The notes: generated by a model not told the origin, from the sequence alone. A stretch of DNA of 64,000 bases from DATJLY01 sp963729295 (GCA_963729295.1 CAVSNJ010000020.1:186001-250000); one strand, 5' to 3'; positions 43,920-53,607 are shown, counted from the first letter of the stretch. Numbers and translations: made by a program.

Positions 43920-43937
43920 AATCGGTTGCAACCGATT
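43920..43937. repeat. Perfect 18-bp palindrome upstream of cytochrome gene
   Basis: AATCGGTTGCAACCGATT is its own reverse complement over all 18 bases. It lies in the 58-bp gap between the molybdenum subunit and the cytochrome gene, 22 bp before the GTG start. It looks like an operator of a dimeric regulator of the LacI or GntR type; no such regulator is in the window. Confidence 0.5.
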
Positions 43938-43958
43938 GATTTTGGGGAGCGGAACGAC

Positions 43959-45257
43959 GTGAGAAGAACCTACGGGACGATCGCCTGCGCGCTGCTCCTC
44001 GCTTTCGCGGGGAGCGCTGCCGCGCGCGCCGACGCGGCCGAGAACCCGATGAGCCGCGGCGAATACGTGGCGCGCGCCGGCGATTGCGTCTCGTGCCATT
44101 CCGTGCCCGGCGGCCAAGCGTTCGCTGGCGGCCTCAAGATGGGCAGTCCGGTCGGCAACATCTATTCGACCAACATCACGCCGGACAAGGAAACCGGGAT
44201 CGGCGACTACAGCCTCGCCGATTTCGAGCGCGCCCTCCGGCATGGCGTCGCCAAGGACGGCCATCATCTTTATCCCGCCATGCCGTACCCGTCATTCGCG
44301 AAGCTCACGGACGCGGACGTGAGCGCGCTCTACGACTTCTTCATGAAGGAAGTGCCGCCGGTCCATCAGGCGAACATGGCCAACGAGATTCCGTGGTATC
44401 TGGGGTTCCGCTGGCCGCTCGCGCTGTGGAACCTCGCCTTCACCACGAGCGGCAGCTATCAAGATAAGAGCGGCCATGATGCGCCGTGGAACCGCGGCGC
44501 CTATCTCGTGCAAAGCCTCGGCCATTGCGGCGCGTGCCACACGCCGCGCGGCTGGGCGTTCCAGGAAGAGGCGCTCGACGACGGCAGCGCCACATATCTT
44601 TCCGGCGCCCTGCTCGACGGCTGGTCGGCCGCAAACCTGCACGGCGATGCGCGCACCGGCCTCGGGCAATGGTCGCAAGCCGATCTCGTGCAATTCCTCA
44701 AGACCGGCCACAACCAGGATGGCGCAGCCTTCGGCTCGATGATCGACGTCGTCAACAACAGCACGCCCTATCTCACCGACGACGATATCAACGCCATCGC
44801 AACCTATCTCAAATCGCTGCCGCCGAGCGCGGCGCAACCCGCCTACGCCTATGACGATGCGACCACGGCGGCGCTCAAAGGCGGACATCCGCAGCAACCG
44901 GGCGGCGTTGTCTTCCTCGGCGCTTGCGGCTCGTGCCACGGCATCGACGGACGCGGCGCAAGCCCCTATCTGCCGCGGCTTGCCGGCAATCCGACGGTGC
45001 TCGACAGCGATCCCTCCTCACTCATCAACATCGTGCTCAACGGCTCGACGCCGCTCGTCGTCAAAGGCGCGCCTGACGCCTATCGCATGCCGGAATTTCG
45101 GATCCAGCTCACCGACCAGCAGATCGCCGACGTCGTGACCTTCATCCGCGGCGGCTGGGGCAACGCGGCGCCGCCGGTGACGGCCGCGGACGTCGCGCAA
45201 TTGCGCAGCACGACCGATCCGACGAGCGATCGCGTCATCATTCTCAAGATGCGATAG
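43959..45257 (+). CDS. Three-heme c-type cytochrome, dehydrogenase partner
   Basis: A 432-residue exported protein with a signal peptide (ACALLLAFAGSAAARA) and three CxxCH sites: CVSCH near 43, CGACH near 190, CGSCH near 330. It resembles the cytochrome subunit of membrane-bound alcohol and aldehyde dehydrogenases and passes electrons from the molybdenum hydroxylase to the respiratory chain. GTG start at 43959, after GGGGAGCGG; an upstream TTG in frame would run through the palindrome at 43920. Confidence 0.92.
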   Translation: MRRTYGTIACALLLAFAGSAAARADAAENPMSRGEYVARAGDCVSCHSVPGGQAFAGGLKMGSPVGNIYSTNITPDKETGIGDYSLADFERALRHGVAKDGHHLYPAMPYPSFAKLTDADVSALYDFFMKEVPPVHQANMANEIPWYLGFRWPLALWNLAFTTSGSYQDKSGHDAPWNRGAYLVQSLGHCGACHTPRGWAFQEEALDDGSATYLSGALLDGWSAANLHGDARTGLGQWSQADLVQFLKTGHNQDGAAFGSMIDVVNNSTPYLTDDDINAIATYLKSLPPSAAQPAYAYDDATTAALKGGHPQQPGGVVFLGACGSCHGIDGRGASPYLPRLAGNPTVLDSDPSSLINIVLNGSTPLVVKGAPDAYRMPEFRIQLTDQQIADVVTFIRGGWGNAAPPVTAADVAQLRSTTDPTSDRVIILKMR

Positions 45258-45404
45258 GGCCCGCGTCCGGCGTCAGCGAGCGCCGGCGTTCGCCTGCTCG
45301 GACACGGGAACGAGGCGGCGGAATTCCGCGCTTCCATCGACTGTGACTTTGTTGTGGCTTCGGAAGCCGAGACTGCGCTGCCGGTGCACCGCCGAGTCGG
45401 CGCC

Positions 45405-46253
45405 TCACTGCGCTTTCACATGTGCCATGAAGTGCAGCACGGCGTCGGTGAATTGCTGCGGATCCTGCAAAAAAGCGAAATGGCTCACCTGCGGCAGGAT
45501 CAGAAGACCGCTTCCGGGGATCTGCTGCGCCATGAAGAGCGTGTTCTCGCGCTTGATCGCCTCGTCATGGTCGGCATCGACGATCCAAGTCGGGACCTTG
45601 ATGCCCTGCAGATCGGCGGCGGTCCAATTCGGCTGCGAGTCCCACATCTTGGTGATCTGGTCGAGGAAGGCTTTATATTCCTTCGGCGTCGGCGAGATTT
45701 TCTCGTATTCCTTCTCGGCGCGCGCGATATAGGCGGTGAAGACCGGGCTGCTCCCGATGTCGGCGACGCCGCTCGGATCGGAATTCGCGGCAAAGGCGAA
45801 GAGCTTCGTCAGGCGCTCGGGATGATGGAGCGCGATGTCGAGCCCCAGGATCGCGCCATCGCTCCAGCCGACGATCGCCGCCTTCTCGATCTTCAGATAA
45901 TCCATAAGCGCCAGCACGTCCGACGCCATGAGGTCGTAGCCATAAGGCCGTTCGTCGCGCGTGCTGCGCCCGTGGCCACGGCTGTCCATGACGATGACGC
46001 GATAGCGCTTCGCGAGCGCCGGCACCTGGTCGCCCCAATAGGCCGAATTCGCGAGCCCGCCATGCAGCAGGATGACCGGCTCGCCGCTGCCGAAGACGGC
46101 GTACCAGATCTTTATGCCGTTGATAGGTGCGAGCCCGCTTTGCTCGGGCCTCGGCAGGCTTGGCGTCGGCGGCAGGGTGAGCCATTGCGGCTCGGCCCGT
46201 GCCGTTGCGATCGAGAACAGCGCGAAGGCCAGAAGCAATGCCAAGCGTCGCAT
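45405..46253 (-). CDS. Exported alpha/beta hydrolase
   Basis: A 282-residue hydrolase with a signal peptide (LALLLAFALFSIATARA). The oxyanion strand HGG, the nucleophile elbow GWSDGA and a late Asp-His pair (DADHDEA; QVSHFAF) complete the catalytic triad. The start is ATG 46253, with a weaker GTG five codons earlier. Substrate unknown. It lies convergent with the cytochrome gene and divergent from the glutathione transferase gene. Confidence 0.88.
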   Translation of the reverse strand: MRRLALLLAFALFSIATARAEPQWLTLPPTPSLPRPEQSGLAPINGIKIWYAVFGSGEPVILLHGGLANSAYWGDQVPALAKRYRVIVMDSRGHGRSTRDERPYGYDLMASDVLALMDYLKIEKAAIVGWSDGAILGLDIALHHPERLTKLFAFAANSDPSGVADIGSSPVFTAYIARAEKEYEKISPTPKEYKAFLDQITKMWDSQPNWTAADLQGIKVPTWIVDADHDEAIKRENTLFMAQQIPGSGLLILPQVSHFAFLQDPQQFTDAVLHFMAHVKAQ

Positions 46254-46335
46254 GGCGAACCCCCTCACCTCTTGAGCGCCAGCACAATATGATATTCGCT
46301 TGGCAAGGCAACATGGCGATAGAAAGGGCGGGACG

Positions 46336-47058
46336 ATGCGCTACGAGCTTTATTATTGGCCCTCGATCCCCGGGCGCGGCGAGTTCGTACGCTTGGCGCT
46401 CGAGGAGGCGGGCGCGGATTATGTCGATGTCGCGCGCGGACGCGGGCCCGGTCTCGGCGTTCCGGCGCTGATGCAGCTCATGGAGGCGAAAGCGGCGCGG
46501 CCGCCCTTGGCGCCGCCATTCCTGAAGGCCGGCAAGCTCGTCATCGCGCAGACCGCCAACATTCTTTTCTATCTCGGCGGGCGGCATGGGCTTGCGCCGG
46601 CGAACGAGGGCGGCCGACTCTGGGCGAACCAGTTGCAGCTCACGCTCGCCGATCTCGTCGATGAATCGCACGACACGCATCATCCGATCGCGTCAAGCCT
46701 CTTCTACGAGGAGCAGAAGGAGGAGGCAAAGCGCCGCTCGGCGCTCTTCCTCAAGAACCGTGTGCCGAAATATTTGGGGTATTTCGAGCGCGCGCTCGAG
46801 GACGGCGGCGGGCCCTATCTCGCCGGACGGCGCGTCTCCTATCCCGACCTGTCGCTTTTCCACGTCGTCGCCGGGCTGCGCTATGCCTTCCCCACCGCGC
46901 TCGCGCGCGAGATGAAGAAGCATCCGCAAGTCGCAGCCTTGCACGACCGCGTCGCCGATCGGCCGCGCATCAAGGCCTATCTCGCTTCGCCGCGTCGCTT
47001 GCCGTTCAACGAGAACGGCATCTTCCGCCGCTATCCCGAGCTCGACGCCGCAGGCTGA
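46336..47058 (+). CDS. Glutathione S-transferase family protein
   Basis: A 240-residue cytoplasmic protein with an N-terminal thioredoxin-like domain (YELYYWPSIPGRGEFVRLALEEAG; Tyr/Ser near residue 8 as possible catalytic residue) and a C-terminal helical domain. This is the sigma/mu-like type. The start ATG 46336 follows AAAGGGCGGGAC. Confidence 0.9.
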   Translation: MRYELYYWPSIPGRGEFVRLALEEAGADYVDVARGRGPGLGVPALMQLMEAKAARPPLAPPFLKAGKLVIAQTANILFYLGGRHGLAPANEGGRLWANQLQLTLADLVDESHDTHHPIASSLFYEEQKEEAKRRSALFLKNRVPKYLGYFERALEDGGGPYLAGRRVSYPDLSLFHVVAGLRYAFPTALAREMKKHPQVAALHDRVADRPRIKAYLASPRRLPFNENGIFRRYPELDAAG

Positions 47059-47204
47059 TTGCGCGCGCCGATTTCGCTCTCTGCGCGCCGCTCAGCCGTG
47101 GGTTGCCGGCGCGCAGCATTGTTGCAAGGGAGCTAGCCGCCGCTAACCGGACGGCAAGCCGCGAGCCGAACGATAAGGCCGCCCAGAAATGTTTCAGGTG
47201 GCCG

Positions 47205-48698
47205 ATGCGATTCCGTTTTTGCCCTGCCCCGCGCCCAGCCGGCGCCGGCGCTGGCGCCGCCGCGATCCTGCTGCTTGCGGGCTGCACCGTCGGACCCGAT
47301 TTCGCGCCGCCGGCGCCGCCCGCGACCAAGAGCTACACGCCCGACGCCGCGCCCTCGATCTCCAATCCCGGCGCCGGCGCGTCGCAGCAGCAGGTGACGC
47401 TTGGCGAGAAAGTGTCGGGCGAGTGGTGGGACCTCTTTCATTCCGACCGGCTCGACGCCGTGCTGCGCGACGCGCTCGCGCAAAACCAGACGCTCGCGGC
47501 GGCGAAAGCGACGCTCGCCGAGGCGCGCGAGCAGGCGGGCCAGGCCGAAGGCGCGCTCTGGCCGCAGCTCGATTTCGGCGCCAGCGCGTCGCGCTCGCGC
47601 ATGACCGAGCAATCGATCGGCCTCAATCAGCTGAGCCCGGTCTCGAATTTCTACCAGATCGGACCGAGCGCCAGTTATGCGCTCGATCTCTTCGGCCTCA
47701 ACAAGCGCAAGCTCGAGCAGCAGGACGCGCTCGCGCTGTACCAGGACTATCAACTCGACGGCGCCTATCTCACGCTCACCGGCAACGCCGTGAAGGAGGC
47801 GATCACGATCGCGTCCGCCCGCGCGCAGATCGCCGCGATCGAGGCGATCACCCGCGACGACGACAAGACGCTCGACCTCGTGCAACGCGAATTCAACGCG
47901 CGCAACCGCACCATCGTCGATGTCGACACCGCGAAGACGCAGGCCGCCGCCGACCGCGCCATGCTGCCGCCGCTGCGCCAGCAGCTCGCAATCGCGAAGG
48001 ACGCGCTCTCGGTACTGTCGGGCAAGGCGCCGGGCGACTGGACGCCGCCCGATTTCGAGCTCGCCGAATTCGCGCTGCCGCAGACCCTGCCGCTCACCGT
48101 GCCGTCCGAGCTCGTGCGCGAGCGGCCCGACATCCTCGCCTCCGAGGCGCAGCTCCACGCCGCGAGCGCCGCCGTGGGCGTCGCGACGGCCGAGCTCTAT
48201 CCCAACATCACGCTGTCGGCCTCGCTGGCGCAGGAGGCACTGAAGACCGGCACGCTCTTCACCGCGGGCGGCACCGCGTGGGACATCATGGCTGGGCTGA
48301 CGGCGCCGCTCTTCCACGGCGGCGCGCTCGAGGCGCAGAAGCGCGGCGCGCAGGACGCCTATGACGGCGCTTTCTCCACATACCGGCAGACCGTGCTCAC
48401 CTCGTTCGGCCAGGTCGCCGACACGCTTCAAGCGCTCGATCACGACGCGCAGCTCGTGGCGGCGCAGCGCCAGGCGGTGGACGCGGCGCAGTCCGCGCTC
48501 CGCGCCTCGCAGCAAAGCGTCGCCGCCGGCAACATCGAGGTGCTGCAAATGGTCGACGCCCAGCGCCAATACGAGCAGGCGCAGCTCGGCGCGATCCGCG
48601 CCGCGGCGCAGCGCTATCTCGACACGGTCGATCTCTTCGCCGCGATGGGCGGCGGCTGGCGCGAATGGCGCACGGCCGCGGCAGATAAATCAAGCTGA
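47205..48698 (+). CDS. RND efflux outer-membrane lipoprotein, NodT type
   Basis: A 497-residue TolC-family outer-membrane protein. The lipobox LLLAGC ends the signal peptide, so the mature Cys is acylated. Two repeated outer-membrane-factor domains follow. The start is ATG 47205, after AGGTGG; the frame is open upstream to 47103 but that part is not conserved. The matching inner-membrane pump and adaptor genes are not in the window. Confidence 0.92.
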   Translation: MRFRFCPAPRPAGAGAGAAAILLLAGCTVGPDFAPPAPPATKSYTPDAAPSISNPGAGASQQQVTLGEKVSGEWWDLFHSDRLDAVLRDALAQNQTLAAAKATLAEAREQAGQAEGALWPQLDFGASASRSRMTEQSIGLNQLSPVSNFYQIGPSASYALDLFGLNKRKLEQQDALALYQDYQLDGAYLTLTGNAVKEAITIASARAQIAAIEAITRDDDKTLDLVQREFNARNRTIVDVDTAKTQAAADRAMLPPLRQQLAIAKDALSVLSGKAPGDWTPPDFELAEFALPQTLPLTVPSELVRERPDILASEAQLHAASAAVGVATAELYPNITLSASLAQEALKTGTLFTAGGTAWDIMAGLTAPLFHGGALEAQKRGAQDAYDGAFSTYRQTVLTSFGQVADTLQALDHDAQLVAAQRQAVDAAQSALRASQQSVAAGNIEVLQMVDAQRQYEQAQLGAIRAAAQRYLDTVDLFAAMGGGWREWRTAAADKSS

Positions 48699-48705
48699 AG
48701 CGGCA

Positions 48706-48738
48706 AAAGGGCCCCGCCGGAGCGAGGCCCTTTCTTTT
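48706..48738 (+). terminator. Rho-independent terminator after efflux gene
   Basis: Stem AAAGGGCC/GGCCCTTT (8 bp, 12-base loop) followed by CTTTT, eight bases after the stop of the efflux lipoprotein gene. The symmetric stem with A-run on the other side could also stop minus-strand transcription from the Ser/Gly-rich gene. Confidence 0.75.
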
Positions 48739-48755
48739 CCCGCAACGATCCCGGA

Positions 48756-49145
48756 TCAGCGGCCGCCGGCCGCACCGCCGCCCATGCCGCCGCCGCTGCC
48801 GCCGCTCGGGCTGGTCGAGCTGCCGCTGGGACAATGCGTGGCGGACGCGCTGCCGGTGCTGCCGACGCCGGCGCCGGCGCCACTGGCGCTGGTGCCAAGG
48901 TCAGCCGACCCGCGCGAGCTCGACGCCGAACCGGTGTCGCCGGAACACGCGGTGCCGCCCATCGAGCTGGTGCCGCTTCCGCTCGTGCTCGGGCTTCCCA
49001 TCGGCGATGACGGGTTGGTGGTGCTGGGCGAGCTCAAGCTGCTGCCGCCCATCGAGCCGGCGCTGCCGCTGCTCGAGGTCTGCGCCAGCGCTGCGCCCGC
49101 GGTCAGCGCGAGCACCGACGCGGCGGTGATAAGAAGGCGTTTCAT
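48756..49145 (-). CDS. Exported Ser/Gly-rich low-complexity protein
   Basis: A 129-residue protein with a typical signal peptide (MKRLLITAASVLALTAGAALA) and a mature part made almost entirely of Ser, Gly, Ala, Thr and Pro with two Cys. No domain is recognised. Similar low-complexity exported proteins are common in alphaproteobacteria and have no known role. Confidence 0.75.
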   Translation of the reverse strand: MKRLLITAASVLALTAGAALAQTSSSGSAGSMGGSSLSSPSTTNPSSPMGSPSTSGSGTSSMGGTACSGDTGSASSSRGSADLGTSASGAGAGVGSTGSASATHCPSGSSTSPSGGSGGGMGGGAAGGR

Positions 49146-49237
49146 CCTGTACTCCTTGGCCTTTGCCGAGAAACGTCCCTGGGACGCTCCACGGGAAACC
49201 CGGAAAACAGGACGTGCGTTCCGCCCTCGCCAAACGC

Positions 49238-49267
49238 GAAAAGAAAGGGCCGCGCAAAGCGCGGCCC
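49238..49267 (-). terminator. Rho-independent terminator after amidase gene
   Basis: GGGCCGCGC-AAA-GCGCGGCCC, a 9-bp GC-rich stem with a 3-base loop, followed on the minus strand by TTTCTTTTC. It lies about 107 bp after the amidase stop at 49374 and separates it from the Ser/Gly-rich gene. Confidence 0.8.
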
Positions 49268-49373
49268 AAGTTCAGGGAGGAAAAGCCCGAAGGACTTGCG
49301 ATACGCAGCGGGGAGCCGCGAACCGCGAGGCTTTTATAAGGTTGGAATCGTCAAGAAAGAGTTAAAAACCCGG

Positions 49374-50174
49374 CTAGGCTTTCGCGGAAGAATCGAAGAA
49401 ATCGTCGACCGACTGGACCAGGCCGGTCGCGAGCCGGCGCTGATAGGCCGGGTTTTGCAGGAGCGTCTCTTCCTCGCGGTTCGAGAGGCAGCCGATCTCG
49501 ACCAGCGCCGAGGGAATATCGGGCGCCTTCAGCACGGCAAATCCGGCGGAGCGATGGGTGTGGTTCAGAAGCCGGACGCGCTGGCCGAGTTCGCTCACGA
49601 GGTCGCGCGCGAGCTTGATCGATTCGTTGTTGGTCTCGCGTCGCGCCAGGTCGAACAGGATGTCGCTGACGTCGGGCGCATGGTGCGAGAGATCGACGCC
49701 GCCGACGACATCGGCCTTGTTTTCGCGCGCCGCCAAGGCCGCGGCCTCCTTGTCGGACGCCTGTTCCGACAGCGTGAAGACGGAGGCGCCGCGCATATGC
49801 TCTTCCGGCAGCGCATCGGCATGGATCGAGAGAAAGAGATCGGCGCCGGCGGCGCGGGCGCGCTCGACGCGCTCGGTCAAAGGCACGAACTCGTCGTCGC
49901 CGCGCGTGAGCTTGACGCGGAAGCGCCCGCTCGCGCCGAGCTGCCGCGCGAATTCGTGCGCGGTCGAAAGCGCGATGTCCTTTTCGTAAATGCCGGTCGT
50001 GCCGATGCAGCCGGGATCGATGCCGCCATGGCCGGGATCGAGCATGACGAGCGGCACGGGGCGGCGCGGACGGTGCGCGTCGGCAAGCGCAGCAGCCCAA
50101 GGCGCAGCGCTCGCGCCCAAGACAAGCCCCCCGAGTCGCAGGAGATGCCGCCGGTCGAGAATGAAGAGGCTCAC
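49374..50174 (-). CDS. N-acetylmuramoyl-L-alanine amidase (Amidase_3)
   Basis: A 266-residue periplasmic zinc amidase that cleaves peptide from the glycan of the cell wall. The N-terminus has a twin-arginine-like signal (DRRHLLRLGG then a hydrophobic stretch). Zinc ligands and catalytic residues are seen in LDPGHGG, EKDIALS, LNHTHRSAGF and SALVEIGCLSN. The start is GTG 50174, after GGAG at good spacing; an upstream in-frame TTG at 50186 is less likely. It stands alone between convergent and unrelated genes. Confidence 0.92.
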   Translation of the reverse strand: MSLFILDRRHLLRLGGLVLGASAAPWAAALADAHRPRRPVPLVMLDPGHGGIDPGCIGTTGIYEKDIALSTAHEFARQLGASGRFRVKLTRGDDEFVPLTERVERARAAGADLFLSIHADALPEEHMRGASVFTLSEQASDKEAAALAARENKADVVGGVDLSHHAPDVSDILFDLARRETNNESIKLARDLVSELGQRVRLLNHTHRSAGFAVLKAPDIPSALVEIGCLSNREEETLLQNPAYQRRLATGLVQSVDDFFDSSAKA

Positions 50175-50307
50175 GGTCCGCTCCAACCTATAGTAGTGCC
50201 GCCCTTGGCAGCCGCAAATAGTTGTAGGTCGAATGCTCGCTACTATAAGTGAGAACTGAGGAAAAGTCTATATCTATCTGCATTTCTTACGAAATTTTAA
50301 GCCGAGA

Positions 50308-51291
50308 TCAGGCGGCAAGAGTGACCACGACGCGCCCGCGCACCTCGCCCTTGAGGATGCGCGGCGCCAGGCTCGGCAGATCCTCGAGCCGCACCGTTTC
50401 GATCATCGTTTCGAGCAATTCTGGCGCGAGGTCGCGCGCGAGACGCTGCCACGCCGCTTCGCGCCGCTCGATCGGGCACATGACGCTGTCGATGCCGAGC
50501 AGATTGACACCGCGCAGGAGGAACGGAATGACCGTGGTCGGCAAGTCGCTGCCGCCGGCCAGGCCGCACGATGCGACACTCGCGCGATAGCGAAGCTGTG
50601 TCAGCACGTTCGCCAACGTCGTGCCGCCGACCGCGTCGATGGCGCCGGCCCAGCGTTCGCGCTCGAGCGGGCGCTCGGGTTTCTTCGCCAGCTCCGCGCG
50701 GTCGAGGAAAGATGCCGCACCGAGCTTCTGGAGATAGTCGTGCGTCTCGGGCCGGCCGGTCGAGGCGACGACGCGATGCCCGAGTTTCGCGAGCAGCGCG
50801 ACGGCGACGCTGCCGAGCCCGCCGGCCGCGCCCGTCACCAGCACCTCGTCCGCGCCGCCTTTGAGGCCGTGCTCCTCCAACGCCATGACGGCGAGCATCG
50901 CCGTAAAGCCCGCGGTGCCGATCGCCATCGCGTGCTTCGCGCTCATGCCCGCGGGGAGCCTCACGAGCTGCCCCGCATCGACGCGCGCCTTCTCGGCATA
51001 GCCGCCCCAGCGCGCCTCGCCGACGCGCCAGCCGGTGAGGATGACGGCATCGCCGGGCTTCCAGCGCGGCGAGCTCGACGCTTCGACCGTGCCGGCGAAA
51101 TCGACACCCGGCACGTGCGGATAAGTCCGCACGAGCCGGCCGATGCCGTTCAGGATCATCCCGTCCTTGTAGTTGAGCGTCGAGTAGCGCACGGCGACGG
51201 TGACCTCACCTTGCGGCAACGCGCTTTCCTCGACCTCGGCGATGCGGGCCGCGATCTTGCCGTCCTTTTCCTCGAGCAGCAGCGCCTTCAC
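50308..51291 (-). CDS. acuI: Medium-chain oxidoreductase, acryloyl-CoA reductase/quinone reductase type (AcuI/YhdH)
   Basis: A 327-residue NADPH-dependent MDR-family enzyme of the YhdH/AcuI group, which reduces acryloyl-CoA to propionyl-CoA. The family pattern is clear: YSTLNYKDGMILNG near residue 36, PGVDFAGTVE near 62 and VTGAAGGLGSVAVALL near 151. The start is GTG 51291, overlapping the thiolase stop (GTGA). With the thiolase it suggests acyl-CoA metabolism. Confidence 0.88.
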   Translation of the reverse strand: MKALLLEEKDGKIAARIAEVEESALPQGEVTVAVRYSTLNYKDGMILNGIGRLVRTYPHVPGVDFAGTVEASSSPRWKPGDAVILTGWRVGEARWGGYAEKARVDAGQLVRLPAGMSAKHAMAIGTAGFTAMLAVMALEEHGLKGGADEVLVTGAAGGLGSVAVALLAKLGHRVVASTGRPETHDYLQKLGAASFLDRAELAKKPERPLERERWAGAIDAVGGTTLANVLTQLRYRASVASCGLAGGSDLPTTVIPFLLRGVNLLGIDSVMCPIERREAAWQRLARDLAPELLETMIETVRLEDLPSLAPRILKGEVRGRVVVTLAA

Positions 51292-52454
51292 CGCAGGCGC
51301 TCCAGGATGCTCACGTAGTTGGCGACGGCGGCGCCGCCCATGTTGAAGACGGCGCAGAGATCGGCACCCTTCACCTGGATCGGCCCGGCCGTGCCGGTCA
51401 ACTGCATCGCTTGCAGCACGTGCATCGACACGCCGGTGGCGCCGATCGGATGGCCCTTCGATTTGAGCCCGCCCGAGGGATTGACCGGAAGCTTCCCATC
51501 CTTCTCGGTCCAGCCTTCCTCGATCGCGCGCGCGCCCTGCCCCTTCGGCGTCAAGCCCATCGCCTCGTAGGTCAGGAGCTCGGCGACGGTGAAGCAGTCA
51601 TGCACCTCGGCGGCGGAAAGGTCGTCGAGCTTGACCTTGGCCGCGTCGAGCGCGCGCTGCCAGGCGAGCGCCGGGCCGTCATAGGCGATGATGTCGCGCT
51701 TGCTCATCGGCAGGAAATCGTTCACCTGCTCGGCGGCGCGGAACACCACGGCCTTGCCGCAGGAAAACGCGGCATCGACATCGGCGAGCACGAGCGCCGC
51801 CGCGCCGTCCGAGACGAGCGAGCAATCGGTCCGGCGCAGCGGCCCCGCGACCAGCGGGTTCTTGTCCGACACGGTGCGGCAGAATTCGTAGCCCAGATCC
51901 TTCTGCAGCTGCGCCAGCGGATTGACCGCGCCATTCTTGTGGTTCTTGGCGGCGATGCGCGCGAGCGCGTCACTCTTGTCGCCATAACGCTGGAAATAGG
52001 TCTCGGCGATGCGGCCGAACACGCCGGCGAAGCCGCCCGGGATCGCGCCCTCCTCGCGCAGATAAGCGGCGCGGATGAGGATGTCGCCGACCTGCGGGCC
52101 GGTAACATCGGTCATCTTCTCGACGCCGACCGCGAGGACGAAGCGCGCGCGCTTGGCGGCGATCGCGTTCAGACCCTGATAGATCGCGGCCGAGCCCGTG
52201 GCACACGCATTCTCGACCCGCGTCGTGCGCTTGAAGCGCAGCGCCGGATCGAGCTGCATGACGAGCGAGGAGGGAAATTCCTGGCGCGCGAAGCCGCCAT
52301 TGAAGGTGCCGAGATAAATCTCGTCGATATCGGCGGGCGCGATGCCGGCATCCTTCAGCGCGTCGCCCGCGACGCGGACGATGAGCGATTCGATGTCCTC
52401 GCCCTCGAGCTTGCCGAATTTCGAATGGGCCCATCCGACGATGCAGGCGGTCAT
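51288..52454 (-). CDS. Thiolase family acetyl-CoA acyltransferase
   Basis: A 388-residue thiolase of the type that includes SCP-x-like and acetyl-CoA acetyltransferase proteins. The nucleophile Cys is in NACATGSAA near residue 84, the catalytic His in SKGHPIGATG near 344, and the second Cys in DLCAVFNMGG at the end. It may act in beta-oxidation or related acyl-CoA breakdown. First gene of the pair with acuI. Confidence 0.9.
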   Translation of the reverse strand: MTACIVGWAHSKFGKLEGEDIESLIVRVAGDALKDAGIAPADIDEIYLGTFNGGFARQEFPSSLVMQLDPALRFKRTTRVENACATGSAAIYQGLNAIAAKRARFVLAVGVEKMTDVTGPQVGDILIRAAYLREEGAIPGGFAGVFGRIAETYFQRYGDKSDALARIAAKNHKNGAVNPLAQLQKDLGYEFCRTVSDKNPLVAGPLRRTDCSLVSDGAAALVLADVDAAFSCGKAVVFRAAEQVNDFLPMSKRDIIAYDGPALAWQRALDAAKVKLDDLSAAEVHDCFTVAELLTYEAMGLTPKGQGARAIEEGWTEKDGKLPVNPSGGLKSKGHPIGATGVSMHVLQAMQLTGTAGPIQVKGADLCAVFNMGGAAVANYVSILERLR

Positions 52455-52493
52455 GCTCGTCCTCCGTCACGAAACACGCGAGCTTAGGATATA

Positions 52494-53546
52494 GTGACGG
52501 AGATGGCGCAAGAAAGCCTGAGCCTCGTCCGCCCCGACGACTGGCACGTCCATCTGCGCGACGGCGCGATGATGGCGGCGGTGCTGCCCTTCACCGCGCG
52601 CGCCTTCGCTCGCGCCATAATCATGCCGAACCTGGTGCCGCCGGTCACGACCGTCGCCGCCGCCGCGGCTTATCGCGCGCGCATTCTTGGCGCGCTGCCG
52701 GCGGGATCGGACTTCACGCCGCTGATGACGTGCTACTTGACCGACGAGAGCGATGCGGACGAGATCGCGCGCGGCTTCGCCGCGGGCGTGTTCACAGCGG
52801 CGAAGCTCTATCCCGCGCACGCCACCACCAATTCCGCCGCCGGCGTCACCGACATCCGGCGTCTCGACACTGTCTTCGCGCGGATGGAGCGGATCGGCAT
52901 GCCGCTTTTGCTGCACGGCGAGGCGACCGATCCGGCCGTCGACGTGTTCGACCGCGAGGCGGTGTTTCTGGAGCGCGTCCTCGCCCCGCTCCTGCGGCGC
53001 TGTCCCGCGCTCAAGATCGTGCTCGAGCACGTCACCACGTCGGAGGCCGTGTCGTTCGTCGCGGCGGCGCCCGCGAATCTCGCCGCCACCGTCACCGCGC
53101 ATCATCTCGTCATCAATCGCAACGCGCTCTTCGCCGGCGGCTTGCGCCCGCACGCCTATTGCCTCCCGGTGGCGAAACGCGAGAGCCATCGCCTGGCGCT
53201 GCGCCGCGCCGCCGTGTCGGGCAGCGAGAAATTCTTCCTCGGCACCGACACGGCGCCGCATCCCGTCAACGACAAGGAGCGCGATTGCGGCTGCGCCGGG
53301 ATCTTCTCGGCACCGGCCGCGCTCGAAATCTACGCCCAGGTGTTCGAGGACGAGCGCGCGCTCGACCGGCTCGAGGCGTTCGCATCGCGCAACGGCGCGC
53401 GCTTTTACGGGCTCCCCGTCAATCCCGGGCGCGTTCGGCTGGTGCGCGAGCCGTGGCGCGTGCCGGCGGCGATCGCCACCGGCGCCGGCCCCGTGCGCCC
53501 CTTCATGGCCGGCGAGGAGCTCTCCTGGCAACTCGCGCAAGCCTAG
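52494..53546 (+). CDS. pyrC: Dihydroorotase (class II)
   Basis: A 350-residue zinc amidohydrolase of pyrimidine synthesis. DDWHVHLRD near the N-terminus gives two metal-binding histidines; HGEATD near residue 141, EHVTTSEAV near 180 and GTDTAPH near 250 supply the others. GTG 52494 and ATG 52503 are both possible starts. It is divergent from the thiolase gene with 39 bp between them. Confidence 0.95.
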   Translation: MTEMAQESLSLVRPDDWHVHLRDGAMMAAVLPFTARAFARAIIMPNLVPPVTTVAAAAAYRARILGALPAGSDFTPLMTCYLTDESDADEIARGFAAGVFTAAKLYPAHATTNSAAGVTDIRRLDTVFARMERIGMPLLLHGEATDPAVDVFDREAVFLERVLAPLLRRCPALKIVLEHVTTSEAVSFVAAAPANLAATVTAHHLVINRNALFAGGLRPHAYCLPVAKRESHRLALRRAAVSGSEKFFLGTDTAPHPVNDKERDCGCAGIFSAPAALEIYAQVFEDERALDRLEAFASRNGARFYGLPVNPGRVRLVREPWRVPAAIATGAGPVRPFMAGEELSWQLAQA

Positions 53547-53607
53547 CCGGCGCTTGACGGGCCGGCTAGAAAGGGTCCATATCTACCCATATTAGTGGTA
53601 GCAGGCG

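Noticed and set aside
50190..50217. TTGCGG-N16-TACTAT as a sigma-70 promoter for the amidase
   Set aside because: Its expected start of transcription would fall inside the GGAG ribosome site of the preferred GTG start, so it is probably coincidental.
53555..53586. TTGACG ... TATCTA as promoter of the 106-residue gene
   Set aside because: The spacer is 20 bp, too long for a convincing sigma-70 promoter.
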